Shown here: in pieces, positions 1-7,435 of the stretch | Numbering within the stretch: position 1 is the stretch's first letter | Layout of the letters: each line of letters starts with the position of its first letter | NCBI GenBank assembly: GCA_009885905.1 | Contig: VFJU01000522.1 | Span: 1 to 15,127, forward strand | Source: Verrucomicrobiota bacterium | Lineage (GTDB): Bacteria > Verrucomicrobiota > Verrucomicrobiia > Verrucomicrobiales > Akkermansiaceae | DNA: 15,127 nt | Reading direction: 5' to 3' | Program-made: the position numbers and the translations under genes | Notes under the pieces: model-generated | Told to the model about the DNA's origin: nothing | What the model saw: the letters and a program-made list of their open reading frames with translations, nothing else | The model's database searches: none

Positions 1-64
1 CTGATTTTCGGATGGGGTAAAGACCCAGGGAAATGTGGATGGTGATTTCAGTCTGCCGATTGGG

Positions 65-94
65 TTGTCATTTTGAGATATTTTCGATTAATAT
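65..94 (+). promoter_or_regulatory. possible sigma70-type promoter for the M3 peptidase gene
   Basis: TTGTCA (65-70) is followed after 18 bases by TAATAT (89-94), giving 4 to 5 matches out of 6 to each consensus box. It sits 44 bases before the peptidase ATG. The rest of positions 1-138 shows no coding frame of useful length and no Shine-Dalgarno near the ATG. A 14-codon open stretch from base 1 to a TGA at 43-45 could be the tail of an upstream gene but cannot be identified. The promoter call is pattern matching only. Confidence 0.3.
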
Positions 95-138
95 TTTTGT
101 GTCTCAATTATCGATGAGATTCACATCCCACATACCCA

Positions 139-2208
139 ATGCATCCTTTTCTCGCACCTCATTTTCATGTCCGTTGGTCCACTCTTGTTCCTGAATCGAT
201 TGAGCCAGACATTCTTCATGCGTTAGAACTCGCGAAGCAAAATATCGAAGTGATCTGCTCGCAGGATCATTCTGCCGCAACGTATGAATCGACATTTTTG
301 GCGTTCGAGAAAGCCAGTCAACCCCTTAACGATGGATGGGGTCGTCTTGACCACTTGGACTCGGTTTGTGACGCGCCCGCCCAACGCGAGGCGATGGGGA
401 AAATGCTGCCGGCCGTGACAGATTATTATTCATCTCTCGCCTTGAACTCTCGGCTATGGGCTGTGATGAAAGCGGTGAACGCGAAGCCCGAGATGAGTAA
501 GCTGACAAGCGTCCAGCAGCGATTTGTCGAAGAAACACTATCCGACTTTAGAAACTCTGGTGCAGATCTTAATGGAGATCAAAAAGCCCGAATTGCAGAG
601 ATTGAGGCGGAGTTATCTTTGTTTACCAAGGAATATTCTGAGCATGTTTTGGATTCAACCAACGCTTGGGAGTTAGTGATCACTGACGAGTCGAAACTCG
701 AGGGATTGCCAGAATCTGCAATCACGGGAGCCGCCGCGAACGCTCGTGCCAAGGGGCATGAGGCTCCAGCGTGGCGCTTCACTTTGCAGGCTTCTTCGAT
801 GTTTCCAATCATGCAGCACCTTCACGACGAAGACGTTCGCCGCCAAGTGTGGGAGGCTTCTTCGAGGGTTGGTGCCACAGGTGCATTTGAAAATACCGAG
901 CTCGTCTGGCGCATACTTGAGCTGCGACAAGAGAAAGCGCATATTCTCGGTTATCAACATTTCGCAGACCTAACATTATTTCGAAGTATGGCAAAGTCGG
1001 GGATTGGGGCTCTCGAATTTGTCGAAAACATCCACGCTCGAATCCAGCCTGCTTTCATTGAGGAATGCGAACAACTGGCCCAATACAAGGCAAGCGAATC
1101 TGGACAAGCTGTTGATTTGTTAGAACCGTGGGAGGTGGCCTATTGGGCAGAGAAGCAACGCAAGGCAAACTACGATTTGGACGAGGAGGAGTTGCGCCCA
1201 TATTTTCCCGTAGATGGAGTGATGGCTGGCATGTTTGAAATCGGTTCACGCCTTTTCGGGGTATCCATTCGTGAAGTGGAATCGGTGTATCTTGAACCGG
1301 GTGCAAACAGCGCCGCTTCGAGCGCCGTCGAGACTTGGCATCCTGAGTGCAAATTTTATGAAATTCATGATGGTGAAACTTCAGCTCATCTTGGGTCATT
1401 CTATGCAGACTGGCATCCTCGTGAATCAAAGCGTGGCGGCGCTTGGATGAACTCGTTGAAAACGGGTGAGCGTGGGGAACCGCATCTCGGCCTGATCATT
1501 GGCAACATGAGTCCGCCGGTCGACGGAAAAGCCGCCCTTCTAACACACGGTGAAGTCGAGACGATTTTCCATGAGTTCGGTCACTTGCTTCATGGTTTAC
1601 TAAGTGACGTCGAAGTTAAATCATTGTCTGGGACTAATGTCCCACGCGACTTTGTTGAGTTGCCATCTCAGATCATGGAGAATTTTTGTTGGGATCGTGA
1701 GTCACTGGACCTTTTCGCTCGGCATTTTGAAACTGGGCAGGCGATTCCTGAGGAGTTATTTGTCAAGATGATCGCAGCAAAAAACTACCGAAGTGCGACA
1801 GCATTTATGCGACAACTTTCATTCGCCAAGTTTGACCTCGAACTTCATATGCGCCTAACAGATTTTATAGGTAAAGATCTTGATGTTGTGGATCGAGAGG
1901 TTTTATCGGAGTACCATGCACCGCTCAAGACTCTAACTCCTTCAATGATGCGACGGTTCAACCATCTTTTCAGTAGCCCTACTGGATACGCAGCAGGTTA
2001 TTATTCCTACAAGTGGGCAGAAGTTCTGGATGCCGACGCTTTCACCCGTTTCAGGCAGGAAGGATTGCTAAATGGCGCGACGGGCGCGGCATTCCGCGAG
2101 CATATTCTCAGCAAAGGAAACTCGTCCCCAGCGGATGAACTTTATCGGCGCTTTATGGGGCGTGATCCCGAACAAGAACCACTCCTCGTTCGGGCTGGTC
2201 TCGCATAA
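139..2208 (+). CDS. prlC: M3 family zinc metallopeptidase (oligopeptidase A-like)
   Basis: Cytoplasmic zinc endopeptidase of the M3A (thimet oligopeptidase/OpdA) family, expected to cut short peptides, including degraded signal peptides and turnover products. The 689-residue length fits OpdA (about 680). The HEFGH zinc motif is at residues 478-482, with catalytic E479 and zinc ligands H478 and H482. The third ligand is E507 in DFVELPSQ, exactly 25 residues after the second His, as in thimet oligopeptidase. The substrate-binding element TGYAAGYYSYKWAEV is at 615-629, with Tyr617, Tyr621 and Tyr624 matching the conserved family tyrosines; H609 precedes it. There is no signal peptide, so it should be cytosolic. 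An in-frame TGA 24 bases upstream limits the start to this ATG, which has no Shine-Dalgarno. The gene stands alone and converges with the following lipoprotein gene, only 37 bases away. The family is certain; the assignment to PrlC/OpdA rather than Dcp rests on overall similarity and length. Confidence 0.93.
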   Translation: MHPFLAPHFHVRWSTLVPESIEPDILHALELAKQNIEVICSQDHSAATYESTFLAFEKASQPLNDGWGRLDHLDSVCDAPAQREAMGKMLPAVTDYYSSLALNSRLWAVMKAVNAKPEMSKLTSVQQRFVEETLSDFRNSGADLNGDQKARIAEIEAELSLFTKEYSEHVLDSTNAWELVITDESKLEGLPESAITGAAANARAKGHEAPAWRFTLQASSMFPIMQHLHDEDVRRQVWEASSRVGATGAFENTELVWRILELRQEKAHILGYQHFADLTLFRSMAKSGIGALEFVENIHARIQPAFIEECEQLAQYKASESGQAVDLLEPWEVAYWAEKQRKANYDLDEEELRPYFPVDGVMAGMFEIGSRLFGVSIREVESVYLEPGANSAASSAVETWHPECKFYEIHDGETSAHLGSFYADWHPRESKRGGAWMNSLKTGERGEPHLGLIIGNMSPPVDGKAALLTHGEVETIFHEFGHLLHGLLSDVEVKSLSGTNVPRDFVELPSQIMENFCWDRESLDLFARHFETGQAIPEELFVKMIAAKNYRSATAFMRQLSFAKFDLELHMRLTDFIGKDLDVVDREVLSEYHAPLKTLTPSMMRRFNHLFSSPTGYAAGYYSYKWAEVLDADAFTRFRQEGLLNGATGAAFREHILSKGNSSPADELYRRFMGRDPEQEPLLVRAGLA

Positions 2209-2245
2209 TTTGTTCCTGCCTTACAAAAATTGCCAGGGCTGTCTG

Positions 2246-2995
2246 TCATTGATCCATCTCAGCAATAGCTGCACGGATTGCGGCTTGTATGGTCGGGTCA
2301 CCATAAAATGGTCCAGCGCCAGGGCCACCAGTGGTGTGTGTTTCGAGAAGGACGAGTTGGCCGTTTACGATTAGAAACGATGGATTACCACTGTCGCCGA
2401 CGATTAGGTTTCGGCCATAGACTGGATTGATTTCCGGGATATAGCCTAGCCGGATCATGCCTCCAGAAACTGCAGCGATCTGATGAACTGAGAGCGTTTT
2501 TGTCTGGTCAGTCACGATGGCAGGACGGCCGATGCTAGCTTCACTTGGCTTGGCGAAGCGGTAACTCTTGACTGAAGATGGAAGTGGTAGATTCAGCTTT
2601 GCGACAGCGATGTCGGCGACACCTGCGAGTGATCTAACCTTAGCGATAAAACGTTCATAGGGTTTACCGCTTTTATCGTGGAACATGACTGGCACACTAG
2701 CGGGCCGAGCAAAATGGGCTGCCATCACCACGTAACTTGGAGAAATGAGGGTTGCAGTTCGCGAGTCATTCCACGAGACCCCAGTGAGATCTAACGCCGA
2801 CGTCCAATTATTTCGCCATTTTGATTCGGCTGTTGGTTGATAGTATTTGAACAATGCGCCTTTCTCAGCTTGTTCAGGAAGAAACCCGAGGCCGATTCGC
2901 TCGGGACTAACACCTACGGATTTTATGGTGGGTCCCTTCGAAGGGGCGCAAGCGCAAACGAAGAGAGCTAGCGAGAAGATGGATAAAAACTTCAT
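2246..2995 (-). CDS. putative lipoprotein with trypsin-like (S1-type) serine protease fold
   Basis: Predicted secreted or membrane-anchored protein of 249 residues. The N-terminus is a signal peptide (MKFLSIFSLALFV) running into V-C-A-C, which reads as a lipobox with the lipidated Cys at 16; Cys at the -2 position is unusual. The mature part has the three landmarks of a chymotrypsin-fold protease in the right order: His94 in VMAAHF, Asp128 in ADIAVAKL, and Ser202 in VGDSGNPSF. The GDSGxP context matches the S1 nucleophile loop. All three catalytic residues appear intact, so activity is plausible, but the substrate is unknown. The gene is monocistronic, divergent from the metX-like gene across 151 bases, and converges with the M3 peptidase gene. 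No Shine-Dalgarno precedes the ATG. The family call is from motifs only; an exact peptidase subfamily cannot be given. Lipid anchoring is inference from the Cys position. Confidence 0.72.
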   Translation of the reverse strand: MKFLSIFSLALFVCACAPSKGPTIKSVGVSPERIGLGFLPEQAEKGALFKYYQPTAESKWRNNWTSALDLTGVSWNDSRTATLISPSYVVMAAHFARPASVPVMFHDKSGKPYERFIAKVRSLAGVADIAVAKLNLPLPSSVKSYRFAKPSEASIGRPAIVTDQTKTLSVHQIAAVSGGMIRLGYIPEINPVYGRNLIVGDSGNPSFLIVNGQLVLLETHTTGGPGAGPFYGDPTIQAAIRAAIAEMDQ

Positions 2996-3146
2996 GGTAT
3001 GAATGACGTTTGGTGAATAACAGCCGAACGACTTGCTGGCAAGGATGGTTCTTTTTTGTCATACTTGGCGGGAGATGTTCAGGGTGTTAAGTCACTGACC
3101 ACAGTCGCCCTTGCCTTAGATACCGGATTCCGTCTAGGCTCAAGGA

Positions 3147-4298
3147 ATGCCCGCCGAGACTTGCACACAATTTTTTCAAACTGGAAGCCCTGCCGATCCG
3201 GTCAGGCTTCGCGATGGTGGTGAACTACCGGGAGTCATTCTTGCCTATGAAACTTGGGGAACGCTAAATGCGGAACGCTCTAACTGCATTTTTCTGTTTC
3301 ACGCACTATCAGGTTCGCACCACGCTGCAGGTATAAATTCAAGTATCGATGGGATCGGCGATCTCTGGCAGCCTGAGATGCACGAGGGCTGGTGGGAATC
3401 GATGATTGGATCAGGTAAGGCTTTGGATACCGATAAGTATTTCATCGTTTGTGCAAACTATCTCGGTGGCTGCTACGGCAGCACAGGACCCGCTTCGCTG
3501 AATCCTCTATCAGGAAAGCCATGGGGCGCATCATTTCCAGCGGTGTCAGCAGCAGATCAGGTAGAAGTCTTCGCACGTCTGCTAGATTATTTGCAGATTC
3601 AAACTTTACACGCAGTGGTTGGCCCATCGGTGGGTGGATTGATTGCGCTGACATTCGCCACGACGTATGCCGAGCGCGTTCGTAATGTTGTGGTCATCGC
3701 TTCGGGGTTCAAAACCACGGTTTTAAATCGGCTCATCCTGTTTGAGCAAATTTTAGCGATAGAAAATGACCCTTATTTTAACGGGGGGGATTATTACGAT
3801 GCATCACCACCGCTTTATGGATTGGTCTTGGCGCGAATGATTTCGCACAAGACTTTTGTTCATTTGGATTCTTTCGAGAGTCGAGCGCGCCAGGACGTTG
3901 TGCAGCCTGACGACGTGCTCGCATGGTACCGAGTTCGTGACCAATTTCAGAGCTACATGCTTCACCAAGGCAAGAAATTCGTGCGTCGATTCGATGCGAA
4001 TACTTACCTGCGGATCGTGGATTTATGGTCACGCTACAATGCCATAGAGCAGGGGACAGCGGAAACGCCATCCGGCTTATTCAAGCGGGCCAGCCTCGCG
4101 GGTCAGCGCTGGTTGGTTTTTTCAATCGACTCGGATTTTTGTTTTTACCCCGAGGAGCAGGCGGAGTTAGTGAAACATCTTGAGGACGCCAAAGTCGATG
4201 TGATGCATATCACCGTTCACTCTGACAAGGGTCACGATTCGTTCTTACTCGAGCCAGATCTCTACACGCCACATGTTTCATGGTTACTCGGGAAATAA
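3147..4298 (+). CDS. metX: homoserine O-acyltransferase (MetX-type alpha/beta hydrolase fold)
   Basis: Cytoplasmic enzyme expected to transfer an acetyl group from acetyl-CoA to L-homoserine, the activating step for methionine synthesis. The 383-residue length fits MetX. Family landmarks are LAYETWGTLN (32-41), FHALSGSHHAAG (51-62), NYLGGCYGSTGP (104-115), GGDYYD (213-218) and KKFVRRFDANTYL (276-288). The catalytic triad appears as Ser161 in the nucleophile elbow GPSVGG, Asp330 in DSDFCFYPEEQ, and His363 in GHDSFLLE. The elbow differs from the usual GGSMGG (Pro160, Val162), so the acyl donor or acceptor could be altered; some MetX-fold enzymes are succinyltransferases or act on serine. A TAG just upstream fixes the ATG as the start. 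AAGGA directly abuts it, which is too close for a normal Shine-Dalgarno. No metY, metW or other methionine gene is adjacent, and no SAM riboswitch was recognised in the 151-base leader. Confidence 0.82.
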   Translation: MPAETCTQFFQTGSPADPVRLRDGGELPGVILAYETWGTLNAERSNCIFLFHALSGSHHAAGINSSIDGIGDLWQPEMHEGWWESMIGSGKALDTDKYFIVCANYLGGCYGSTGPASLNPLSGKPWGASFPAVSAADQVEVFARLLDYLQIQTLHAVVGPSVGGLIALTFATTYAERVRNVVVIASGFKTTVLNRLILFEQILAIENDPYFNGGDYYDASPPLYGLVLARMISHKTFVHLDSFESRARQDVVQPDDVLAWYRVRDQFQSYMLHQGKKFVRRFDANTYLRIVDLWSRYNAIEQGTAETPSGLFKRASLAGQRWLVFSIDSDFCFYPEEQAELVKHLEDAKVDVMHITVHSDKGHDSFLLEPDLYTPHVSWLLGK

Positions 4299-4433
4299 GG
4301 CCTTTTGCTCAGATTTCCACTGATTTGCCGCATTGAATTGCAGATTGCCAAGCCTCGGAATCTTCCATAGCGTAGAAACCCGCAGGGGTGCCTCAGATGA
4401 GATTTCCTCTTCACCATCCATTTAGATACTGCC

Positions 4434-6083
4434 GTGGGATTTTTAGATGCCATTAAACGCTGGCGCTTGGCCCAACTGGGACTCTCTTCAGGACGGAAGC
4501 GTAGAGTTCACAGCCAGAACCTTGTCATCCAAACATTGGAGGATAGCAATTGGGTCAAATTTGCCCTGTATGCCATTTTTACAGTCGCCAACTCGGTGCT
4601 GGTACTGAAGGCCTCAGCGGGAAATGCCTACACGAACGACCCGCTGAAGGGTGCCCTATGCGGGTTCGTGATCGCAGTGACTGCGGTTGTGATGTTTCAA
4701 GTCGGTTTGCAATCTTCTTGTCGGCGTAACAGTCGGGTGGTTCTCGTGCTTGGTGGGTTGATGGTGCATTTGCTACTGGTGCGTGCGGTGATGGGTCTTG
4801 TCGACTCTGGGGCAATGCCCGAGGTATTTCGTTTTTTCTTAGTACCATTTGCTCTAGCACCGATGTTATTTGGTGTTCTATTAGGTCGTGCGGTGGCTTC
4901 TTTTGCTGCGGTTTATGTAACACTAATCGGATGTCTGTTAGTTCCGCAACAGGATGTGCTTGGCTATATGATTCTAAGTCTCGTCAGCGGAATGACGACT
5001 GTGCTGCTCGCGTATCAATTACGAAAACGAATCCAACTTCTACAGGCGGGTCTCGCCGTTGGTGCGGTGACACTTTTACTTGGAATGATCCTCGGGCGAT
5101 TGAATATTGCAGCGTGTTTCGGGTCGGATGCGATGGATCACTTGCAAGTTTTTTTAAGCGGCGGTGCAGCGGCTTTTGGTACAGCGGTGATGACTGCCCT
5201 ATTGATTAGTGGATTGCTTCCAATTTTCGAGGGTGGATTTCAATTAACGACAGATATCAGCTGGTTAGAACTCAGTGATCTTAACCACAAACTGCTCCGT
5301 CAGATGCAGTTAGAAGCGCCTGGCACTTTCCACCACAGCTTAGTGGTCGCCGCTCTTGCAGAAGCTGCTGCTGAAAAAATAGGTGCCAACGCTCCAATGT
5401 GCCGAGTTTGTTCCTACTTTCACGATGTCGGAAAACTAAAAAAACCAGGTTATTTCATCGAAAATCAACATGGTGATGCAGAGAATCCGCACGATACGCT
5501 TACGCCGACGATGAGCTCTCTGATCATCATTGCCCACGTCAAGGACGGGGTCGACCTCGCCGTAAAAAACAAGCTCAACCCACGGATTATCGACGTCATT
5601 CAAGAGCATCACGGAGACTCTCTGGTTTATTTCTTTTATCGTCGTGCACAGGAGCAGAAAAAGAATGAGATGGATAAAGTCGACCGTCGTATTGAAAATC
5701 CAGAAGACCTTCCAAACGTGGAAGAGAAAAATTTTCGGTATTCAGGTCCGCGCCCAAGTACGCGCGAGAGCGGAATTATTGCCTTAGCAGATACCGTTGA
5801 AAGCGCGTCTCGGGCTCTCAGAAAACCCACGCCGGCGAAAATCAAGGCAATGGTCGACGATCTGGTTTACGCCAAGATCAATGACGGTCAGCTTGATGAT
5901 TGCCCGCTCACGCTTCGGGAACTCGTTGCCGTCAAAGACAGCTTTTCTAGCACGCTTCGCAGCATGCTTCACAGTCGTATCGACTATCCGAAAGAAGGTG
6001 ATCGTATTTCCTCCGCGTCCAAGCGTCTTGTGGTGGACGCGACTCATGCTGGTCGCGTGACTCCGATGCCAAAGCGCGCTTAA
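4434..6083 (+). CDS. pgpH: 7TM-HD family phosphohydrolase (PgpH-like), lacking the HDED domain
   Basis: Membrane-bound HD-domain phosphodiesterase. Characterised family members (Listeria PgpH) hydrolyse cyclic di-AMP in the cytoplasm. Residues 1-40 are basic and cytosolic. Hydrophobic segments follow at about 42-60, 72-91, 101-121, 132-152, 153-171, 177-195, 205-222 and 238-265, and the HD domain fills about 280-520. Metal-binding residues line up with the family: H301 in TFHHS, H330-D331 in YFHDVGK, H368 in IIAHVKDG, H392-H393 in EHHGDS and D453 in ALADTVE. The HSRIDYP terminal motif is at 513-519. The first and second membrane segments are separated by only about 12 residues, where PgpH normally carries a large extracellular HDED domain. 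The start is GTG; a TGA at 4398-4400 leaves no room for a longer protein, so the missing domain is not a start-site error. ybeY follows after 23 bases, a conserved pairing. c-di-AMP as substrate is inference. Confidence 0.88.
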   Translation: MGFLDAIKRWRLAQLGLSSGRKRRVHSQNLVIQTLEDSNWVKFALYAIFTVANSVLVLKASAGNAYTNDPLKGALCGFVIAVTAVVMFQVGLQSSCRRNSRVVLVLGGLMVHLLLVRAVMGLVDSGAMPEVFRFFLVPFALAPMLFGVLLGRAVASFAAVYVTLIGCLLVPQQDVLGYMILSLVSGMTTVLLAYQLRKRIQLLQAGLAVGAVTLLLGMILGRLNIAACFGSDAMDHLQVFLSGGAAAFGTAVMTALLISGLLPIFEGGFQLTTDISWLELSDLNHKLLRQMQLEAPGTFHHSLVVAALAEAAAEKIGANAPMCRVCSYFHDVGKLKKPGYFIENQHGDAENPHDTLTPTMSSLIIIAHVKDGVDLAVKNKLNPRIIDVIQEHHGDSLVYFFYRRAQEQKKNEMDKVDRRIENPEDLPNVEEKNFRYSGPRPSTRESGIIALADTVESASRALRKPTPAKIKAMVDDLVYAKINDGQLDDCPLTLRELVAVKDSFSSTLRSMLHSRIDYPKEGDRISSASKRLVVDATHAGRVTPMPKRA

Positions 6084-6106
6084 TTTTCTTGATAGAAATA
6101 ACTCTA

Positions 6107-6574
6107 ATGTCTCTCGAAGTTATCATCGGCAACAACCAGGAAGCTATCGAAATTCCTGAGAACTGGCTTACTGCTTTAGAGAGTGTTGCCTACGAAGCTG
6201 CTCGGCTTTCGTTAGAAAATGCTGTGGCGGATGACTCTCCTCTTTCCCATCTTGCAACTTTGGAGGTGGCCATCGTTGACGACGTGACTAGCGCACAAGT
6301 GCACCGAGATTTTATGAATATCGAGGGGCCAACCGATGTGATTACCTTTCACCATGGTGAAATTGTCATCGGTGCCCAAGTCGCCGAGCGTCAAGCAGCG
6401 GAATATGGTGAGCCGCTTGCTCGTGAAATTCTTCGTTATATGGTTCACGGATTACTCCATCTCGCAGGTCACGAGGATGCCCAACCAGAAGAACGTGCCG
6501 CCATGGAGGCGGCGCAAGAGACCATCGTCGCGAGGTTGTGGACGATCGATTTTCGTGAGCGTCTTGGTCTTTGA
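6107..6574 (+). CDS. ybeY: endoribonuclease YbeY (rRNA maturation factor)
   Basis: Single-domain zinc-dependent endoribonuclease of the UPF0054 family, involved in 16S rRNA 3' end maturation and ribosome quality control. The 155 residues from this ATG match the usual length. GPTDVITFHHGEIVIGA at 74-90 corresponds to the family's TDVLSF-type strand. The metal motif is at 114-124, HGLLHLAGHED. H114 and H118 are conserved, but the third ligand position (residue 124, His in E. coli) is Asp. Asp at this place is also seen, as I recall, in Bacteroidetes YbeY (HGxLHLCGYKD), so it is probably functional. An in-frame TTG 18 bases upstream would add six residues; the ATG is preferred because it gives the standard N-terminus. 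No Shine-Dalgarno precedes either. The gene is 23 bases after pgpH and 9 bases before the isomerase gene, so the three are likely one operon. Confidence 0.92.
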   Translation: MSLEVIIGNNQEAIEIPENWLTALESVAYEAARLSLENAVADDSPLSHLATLEVAIVDDVTSAQVHRDFMNIEGPTDVITFHHGEIVIGAQVAERQAAEYGEPLAREILRYMVHGLLHLAGHEDAQPEERAAMEAAQETIVARLWTIDFRERLGL

Positions 6575-6583
6575 TCTTTTCTA

Positions 6584-7372
6584 ATGGGTAGGATTCATCA
6601 TTCCGTTTGCCGCTGGTGTTACAGCAACATTTCGCTAAACGACCTCTGCGTCGTGGCCAAGGATTTGGGTATTACATCGATCGAACTGGTCATGCCGGAA
6701 GATATGCCAGTGCTTGCACACCATGGATTGAGTTGCGCGATGATGAGTTTTCCAGTTGGTAAATTAGCCGATGGCACCGAAGTCGGTGGTATTGAAAAAT
6801 CCTTCAATCGCCTTGAGCATCACGACACGCTTGTTGCGATTTATCTTCCTCATATGCGAGCCGCCGCTGCTGCCGGGGTGAAGCAAGTTATTTGCTTTTC
6901 AGGAAATCGGCTGGGCCTATCAGATGATTTGGGTCTTCAAAATTGTTCCATCGGGCTTCGTCGTTTGTTGCCGCTTGCTGCTGAGCTAGGGCTAACGCTT
7001 TGTATGGAGTTACTAAACAGCCGAATCGATCATCCTGATTACCAGTGCGATCACAGCGCCTGGGGTATTGAGCTTTGCAAATTACTTGGCAGTCCTAATT
7101 TCGGCTTGCTCTACGATATCTATCACATGCAGATCATGGAAGGTGACATCATTCGAACCATCCGAGACAATCACCGATATTTTAGCCACTACCACACTGG
7201 TGGTTGTCCTGGGCGTAATGAAATTGATGGAAGCCAAGAGCTTAATTACCCTGCAATTATGCGTGCTATCGCTGCGACAGGTTATACGGGATTCGTTGGT
7301 CAGGAATTTATTCCATTAGATAAAAATCCTTATGGCAGTCTCCGGCAAGCTGTGGAAATTTGTAGCGTCTAA
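6584..7372 (+). CDS. TIM-barrel sugar isomerase, hydroxypyruvate isomerase-like
   Basis: Predicted cytosolic enzyme of the xylose isomerase-like (AP endonuclease 2) TIM-barrel superfamily, nearest to hydroxypyruvate/2-oxo-tetronate isomerases (Hyi/OtnI). The 262 residues span one complete barrel. Expected metal ligands are visible: E142 in CMELLNSRID, D178 with H181 in LLYDIYHMQ, H204 in HYHTGG, and E241 in GQEFIP. In Hyi/OtnI the third ligand position is usually Gln, whereas His here is more like the epimerase branch (tagatose/psicose 3-epimerase). GRNEIDGSQELNY at 210-222 resembles the Hyi loop that carries RHEPDTGELNY. The reaction is probably an aldose-ketose type isomerisation or epimerisation of a small hydroxy-acid or sugar; the true substrate cannot be read from sequence. 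It follows ybeY after 9 bases and is probably cotranscribed, with no obvious functional link. It converges with the zinc-ribbon protein gene. Confidence 0.72.
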   Translation: MGRIHHSVCRWCYSNISLNDLCVVAKDLGITSIELVMPEDMPVLAHHGLSCAMMSFPVGKLADGTEVGGIEKSFNRLEHHDTLVAIYLPHMRAAAAAGVKQVICFSGNRLGLSDDLGLQNCSIGLRRLLPLAAELGLTLCMELLNSRIDHPDYQCDHSAWGIELCKLLGSPNFGLLYDIYHMQIMEGDIIRTIRDNHRYFSHYHTGGCPGRNEIDGSQELNYPAIMRAIAATGYTGFVGQEFIPLDKNPYGSLRQAVEICSV

Positions 7373-7435
7373 CTGTGACAGAAGAAGTGATGATAACTGG
7401 CAAGAGCGCCACAAGCTTGGAGGTACCAAAAGTTG

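Noticed and set aside
1..138. Tail of an upstream gene or a divergent gene start
   Set aside because: All plus frames stop by base 45, and the only early minus-strand ATG (71) stops after seven codons, so nothing can be supported.
3032..3043. CTTGC-TG-GCAAG dyad followed by a T6 run, considered as a terminator
   Set aside because: The loop would be only 2 bases, the T run begins 8 bases later, and no gene ends just upstream on that strand.
2996..3146. Possible SAM riboswitch before the metX-like gene
   Set aside because: No SAM-I style conserved core or clear multi-stem arrangement was recognised in the 151 bases, and no terminator lies before the start.
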